Below, one piece after another: positions 37,712 through 41,860 of a stretch of 41,860 nt of DNA (positions are counted from its first letter, which is position 1; each line of letters starts with the position of its first letter). Source of the stretch: Aureobasidium sp. EXF-3400 (lineage: Eukaryota; Ascomycota; Dothideomycetes; Dothideales; Saccotheciaceae); contig SWBL01000397.1 in assembly GCA_024195585.1 (NCBI GenBank), positions 1 through 41,860 of the forward strand, given 5' to 3'. The notes below the pieces were generated by a model. The model was not told where the DNA came from. It made no database searches and worked only from the letters and a program-made list of their open reading frames with translations. The translations under genes were made by a program, and so were the position numbers.

Positions 37712-39413
37712 ATGGCGAAAAGCATGACTATGCGATCCCTGAGTGCGTTCAGCCGACGTCTTGGTTCATCCAATGTGTCTCTCCGAGCACCTATCTTTGC
37801 AGGACATTTCCGCAGCCTCGCAACGAAGTCGAAACGCAAACGCTTTAAGCCATGTCTGTCCTTCAACGCCCTCTGATAAATCACTGCTGACACAAACAAA
37901 GCGTTCGATCCCTACTCTTACACGAAAGGTCGCTGGCTGGATCGGGACAGCGAACAAAGGAAAGCACGACAGATGCACTTCGATTTCGACGCTCTGCTCA
38001 ACGTTGCAATCAAATCCAGCGATGGCGCTTCCAGAGTCGTGAAATGTGAGAAAAAGGAAGGCAATTTCAACCGAGCCTTCGTAATCTCGCTGGACAATGG
38101 AGCAAAGGTCGTGGCGAGATTGCCAACCAGTCTCGCTGGTCCTTCTCGCTTGACCGTAGCTTCCGAGGTTGCGACCTTGCAGTATGGTAATAGTTGCCCA
38201 AAAGGTTACCATGAAGACAAATTTGCTTACTGTATTACATAGTCAGAGAAAAGACAAATGTGCCTGTCCCGGAAGTCCTGACTTGGAATGTGGAAGCCGA
38301 AACCAATACTGTTGGAGCCGAATACATGGTGATGGAGGCTGCGCCTGGAGTGCTTCTGGAGGATGTCTGGAGCCAAATGACCCCCATCCAGCGCATGCAT
38401 TGCACCGAGTCGTTAAAGATGATAGCCGAGGAGCTGTACAGCCTTCAGTTTGCCGACTTTGGATCGCTCTACTTCAACACTCCGGAAAGACCTGCTGGAG
38501 CAATTCCGCTAGACGAAACGTACTGCATAGGGCCGAACTGTGCGAGGCAGCACTGGGGCATTGACCATGAGAGAATTGTCCACTCGAACACGCTTGAAGG
38601 ACACCAGGGACCATGTGAGTCAACTTGTTTTCAAACTGATTACCAGTCATGTTCTGAGTCTTCAAAGGGCATGATCTAGCAGCATACCATGCAGACTGTA
38701 TCAAGATTGCCAGGTCGAGCATCCGACAACAAGGCCAGAGTGAATCTGTTGACAAGCATCTACAGTTCTTGGAAATCTACCAAAGCATGCTGTTGGCCAT
38801 CAGGGACATCGAATCGATCAAGGTCGCAAGCAAACCGGTTCTTTTCCATCCTGATTTTAACGCTCGCAACATCTTTGTCAACCCAAGCGATCCCACACGA
38901 ATTACCAGTGTCCTCGACTGGCAAGCTGCCGCGATAGAGCCAGCCTTTGCCTATGATGTAGAAAAACCAAACCTCGGCCCAAAAGTAGATAAAGGCACAT
39001 CCGTGCTTCATCCTGTCGTTCGCCAATATATGGCAGCCCCCTGTTCTGGTTGGTTGATCGACGTGCTCCGTGTGCAGGCGATGCTCACTAATCTGAGCCG
39101 AGGATGGCTTAGCTTTGGATTACCAGGACGTAGCATGTATCGACCAAGCCAGGCTGACGAGCGGAACACGATTATGAAGTTAGACGAGCGTGCATCGTCG
39201 AGGGAACTGAGGATGCATCTAGTAGGGCTACTTGATTGCCAGCCTGATGGCTTGGTGAGTGCGAAAAGATGGGAGGGGGTTTTGCCATTGTATCGAGAGC
39301 GATACGAGCAATTCAAGGTTGCTTGCGTTGGCAATGCCTGTTATGGAGAAGGTAAGAGCGAAGTTGAAGGTCTCGAAACAGTGCAACGATTGTGGCCGTT
39401 TGATCTGCGGTGA
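37712..39413 (+). CDS. AIM9-like mitochondrial APH-family phosphotransferase (intact paralogue)
   Basis: Exons 37712-37853, 37902-38186, 38243-38614 and 38668-39413 give 514 residues with no stop. The N-terminus (MAKSMTMRSLSAFSRRLG) is basic and hydroxylated, a likely mitochondrial presequence. The core has SYTKGRW, AKVVARLPTSLAGP with the ATP-site Lys, EVATLQY, VPVPEVLTWN, GAEYMVMEAAPG (hinge), GPWHDL, the catalytic loop HPDFNARN and DWQAAAIEPAF (metal-binding Asp). This is the aminoglycoside phosphotransferase/Aim9 family, whose physiological substrate is unknown; yeast Aim9 affects mitochondrial inheritance. Two introns (after EVATLQY and at GP-W) sit at the same codons and phases as in the damaged paralogue at 3738-5575. 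The first intron (37854-37901) has a weak donor, GTCTGT, but a good CTGAC branch; it is absent from the paralogue. Confidence 0.87.
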
Positions 39414-40996
39414 GGTACGAGTACTGCAGGGCAAAACGATATCATAGATATGTAGAGTAGTCAGCGAGATTACTGCGTACGGTTTTCTAAGATTGTGCCG
39501 TCTGCTGAAGAGATCCCCAATTGTCAGACAACCATACGCGTTAAATGCTTGTGTCCTGGTTTTGGATCGCAGCAAGAGTGATTGTAACATCAGCTCAGCA
39601 GCGGATTCCAGCGGGTCTGGCGTGCGTCGATGGCGTCTGGAGGAGACGCTTAGAGTTCATGCTCGTGGACTTGGATGCGGCGGAGAATAGAGGAGGAGCC
39701 CTCGGCACCGGCCCCTGGAGGAGTCGAAGAACGACTTCCATCCGTCCATTTCCGCACTCGGGCCAAATCGGAAGGTTGCTCTCCCCGCCGTCGACGGCAA
39801 TGATCTCCGCAATGTGGGGGGATTCACGCTTCTCCACCTGAGTGGTCAGCAAAGAAATCAACGACTTCACTCTTCGTCTTCACGCAAGAATTTGACAATG
39901 CTTTGATGAGGCACAATGGTGACGACTCGTAGACAAGGGACCAGAGACCCTTGAAAGACAGCGTGCCTGATTTTCCGGAGTAACCTGGGCCCTGGGTCAG
40001 GTTTTTGACATGGCAGCCATGAAACAAGCAAACCCAGAGGTTCACACGCGTAACGTAGCTACCTTTGTGTACCTCTCGAGCGAGCGAATAGCGCCGCGGC
40101 AGGTTTACCCAGAGTTCACTCGATGAGATCAAGTGCAGACAACGGCCACTGCCATTGGGCGCGGGGCAAAGGTTAGTCGCTGCCAGCTGCTGATACAAAC
40201 GACTTGTGATCAACCCCGCATCTCATTCGTAGCCTCGTAGGAAGGAGCGAGTAACAGAGTGACTTCCCTAAGTAAGAAGCTGGTCTTCCCTCTTCTGTTC
40301 AAGAGCTTCTTCCTTCGAGCGAATCGTAGAATTCCGGACAAACAAAGCCTTGTTTCCAAGTCTTGAGAAACATCCGCAACTCCGATATATAATAGCGTTA
40401 TCCGCCTTCACCTCGATCCTTATTTACAACAACCACATCTGTCGTTGTGTTTAATCTTCTTTCTTGCGCGCACCGCTATAGCTTGGACTTTGACAACCAT
40501 AAGATCGATATCGACTGCATAAGACGCTAGCCTAACACGCAGTAACGACCGGGATATCTTAGAGTCAGGGTAAGCAATCAAGTCCGTCCCCACCACAAAG
40601 TCCCGATATGTCCTCGTACGGTTACCGTGATGAGCCATCGCTATCACGGTAAGCAACATTGTCTATCGCGGCTTCAAGGCCTGGACCAGCAATTGTATGG
40701 ACGGAACATCTCGCGTTGGCGGGTGCCGGCTGGCTGGCAAGCCCTCTCCACACATCCCGATGTGAAGCCGTTTCAAGGACTCACATTGATGGACTCATAT
40801 GCATGCTGCAACCCGCTTACCTTTGATAAGAGCGACTGACTAACATCTTTTGTGTCACTCAACACAGACCAAAGACGCTCTCAACTTCTCAACCAAACTC
40901 GATAATCGTATCACCGAGGTCGAAGCATCAACAATCAGTCTATACTTCGATTCGAGCAAGATAGGATCTTTCTTCGAACACTTCTGTTTGCCAAAC
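39414..40996. other. 1.6-kb region upstream of the carrier gene
   Basis: No convincing gene. Frames up to 129 codons on either strand (for example 40213-39824 minus) lack motifs. The last 600 bases include CT-rich tracts (40270-40330, 40410-40450) expected of a promoter and 5' leader; a 5' UTR intron ending near 40866 (CACTCAACACAG) is possible. Confidence 0.5.
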
Positions 40997-41860
40997 ATGA
41001 GCACCACATCGACCATCTCCGAAGCCGCAGCTGCGGCCCGTAACGCGGCCAAAGATGCGCCTCAAGCAATGAAGGCAGCAGCCGAGAACCCTAGAAAGGC
41101 CACTCGGGACTTCCTGCACACACCCTTCGTCCGCGCTGCCTTGCCTTTCGTCAACGGTGGTCTCGCTGGCATGGTCGCCACATCAGTCATCCAGCCCATC
41201 GACATGATCAAGGTGCGTCTCCAGCTTGCTGGCGAGGGTGTCAAGACGGGACCCAAACCCACACCTCTGTCCATCACCCGCGATATCATCGCCAGCGGCA
41301 AGGCTCGCGATCTATACACTGGTCTCAGCGCAGGCCTCCTGAGACAAGCCGTGTACACAACAGCCCGTATCGGCTTCTTCGACACTTTCATGGGCACCTT
41401 GAGCAAGAGAGCCAAGGAGCAGGGCAAGCAAATTGGCTTTGCCGAGCGTGCAGTGGCCGGACTTTCCGCAGGCGGACTGGCAGCCATGGTCGGAAACCCT
41501 GCAGATCTCGCACTCATCCGCATGCAGAGTGATGGTCTCAAGCCTGCCGCTCAGCGTGCAAACTACAAGTCAGTCTTCGACGCCTTGACTCGCATCTCGC
41601 AGAAGGAGGGTGTTGCTGCTCTCTGGTCGGGTGCTGGACCCACGGTAGTGCGCGCCATGGCCTTGAACTTCGGACAGCTCGCCTTCTTCTCGGAAGCAAA
41701 GAACCAACTCAAGGACACATCCCTGTCGCCTCGCACCCAGACTTTAACAGCATCGGCAGCAGCAGGATTCTTCGCATCCTTCTTCAGTCTGCCATTCGAC
41801 TTTGTCAAGACCAGACTGCAGAAGCAGACCAAGGGACCCAACGGCGAAGTGCAGTACAAG
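40997..41860 (+). CDS. Mitochondrial 2-oxoglutarate/malate carrier (SLC25 family), 3' end outside window
   Basis: Open from ATG 40997-40999 to the window edge, 288 codons. After a 30-residue Ala-rich leader come the three SLC25 repeats, each with its signature: QPIDMIKVRLQ, NPADLALIRMQ and LPFDFVKTRLQ. Other matches to the oxoglutarate carrier are the first helix (PFVNGGLAGMVATSVIQP), LYTGLSAGLLRQAVYTTARIG and the substrate-contact stretch in GPTVVRAMALNFGQLAFFSEAK. It exchanges 2-oxoglutarate for malate or other dicarboxylates across the inner mitochondrial membrane (family knowledge, SLC25A11-type). About 20-40 residues are missing at the C-terminus. A related dicarboxylate carrier is the main alternative. 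Confidence 0.9.
   Translation, partial: MSTTSTISEAAAAARNAAKDAPQAMKAAAENPRKATRDFLHTPFVRAALPFVNGGLAGMVATSVIQPIDMIKVRLQLAGEGVKTGPKPTPLSITRDIIASGKARDLYTGLSAGLLRQAVYTTARIGFFDTFMGTLSKRAKEQGKQIGFAERAVAGLSAGGLAAMVGNPADLALIRMQSDGLKPAAQRANYKSVFDALTRISQKEGVAALWSGAGPTVVRAMALNFGQLAFFSEAKNQLKDTSLSPRTQTLTASAAAGFFASFFSLPFDFVKTRLQKQTKGPNGEVQYK

Overview
The window is nuclear DNA of a filamentous ascomycete (Pezizomycotina, most likely Dothideomycetes; this placement is inference). Genes are cut by very short introns, mostly 47-63 bp, with GT...AG ends and CTGAC, CTAAC or TACTAAC branch sites. The recognisable proteins are fungal in kind: an Rpn4-type C2H2 factor, an Scp160/vigilin KH protein, NACHT-ankyrin STAND proteins, AIM9-type phosphotransferases and an SLC25 carrier. 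I see no bacterial operon, CRISPR array, rRNA, tRNA or transposon.

Layout. 1-3151 (+): 3' part of a large gene resembling the CCR4-NOT subunit Not4, then a long acidic/basic low-complexity reading frame that is probably its continuation. 3738-5575 (+): AIM9-like phosphotransferase whose frame is broken by three perfect copies of a 34-bp unit. 7125-8650 (+): F-box/leucine-rich protein. 9225-13933 (+): NLR-like gene (N-terminal helical domain, NACHT, ankyrin repeats, zinc-binding tail) with an in-frame TAG. 13875-17524 (-): a tyrosine-catabolism block of 4-hydroxyphenylpyruvate dioxygenase, a TTC36-like TPR protein and maleylacetoacetate isomerase. 17804-18817 (-): unknown, SUKH-like protein. 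19893-21863 (-): Rpn4-like transcription factor. 23684-27039 (-): second, apparently intact NLR-like gene, paralogous to the first. 28059-32036 (+): Scp160/vigilin. 33202-34399 (+) and 34944-35909 (-): two convergent, diverged members of one uncharacterised family. 37712-39413 (+): intact second AIM9-like phosphotransferase. 40997-41860 (+): 2-oxoglutarate/malate carrier, cut by the window end.

How the genes fit together. HPPD, the TTC36-like protein and the isomerase form a same-strand tyrosine/homogentisate degradation cluster. TTC36 is known in mouse as a protector of HPD, so finding its homologue beside the fungal HPPD gene is the most informative functional link here. The rest is a mixture of housekeeping genes (Not4, Rpn4, Scp160, carrier) and accessory genes. 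The accessory part contains three paralogous pairs (NLR, AIM9-like kinase, unknown family), and two of these pairs have one member showing a frame or stop lesion. Exon boundaries were set by hand from splice signals, phase and agreement between paralogues, without RNA evidence.
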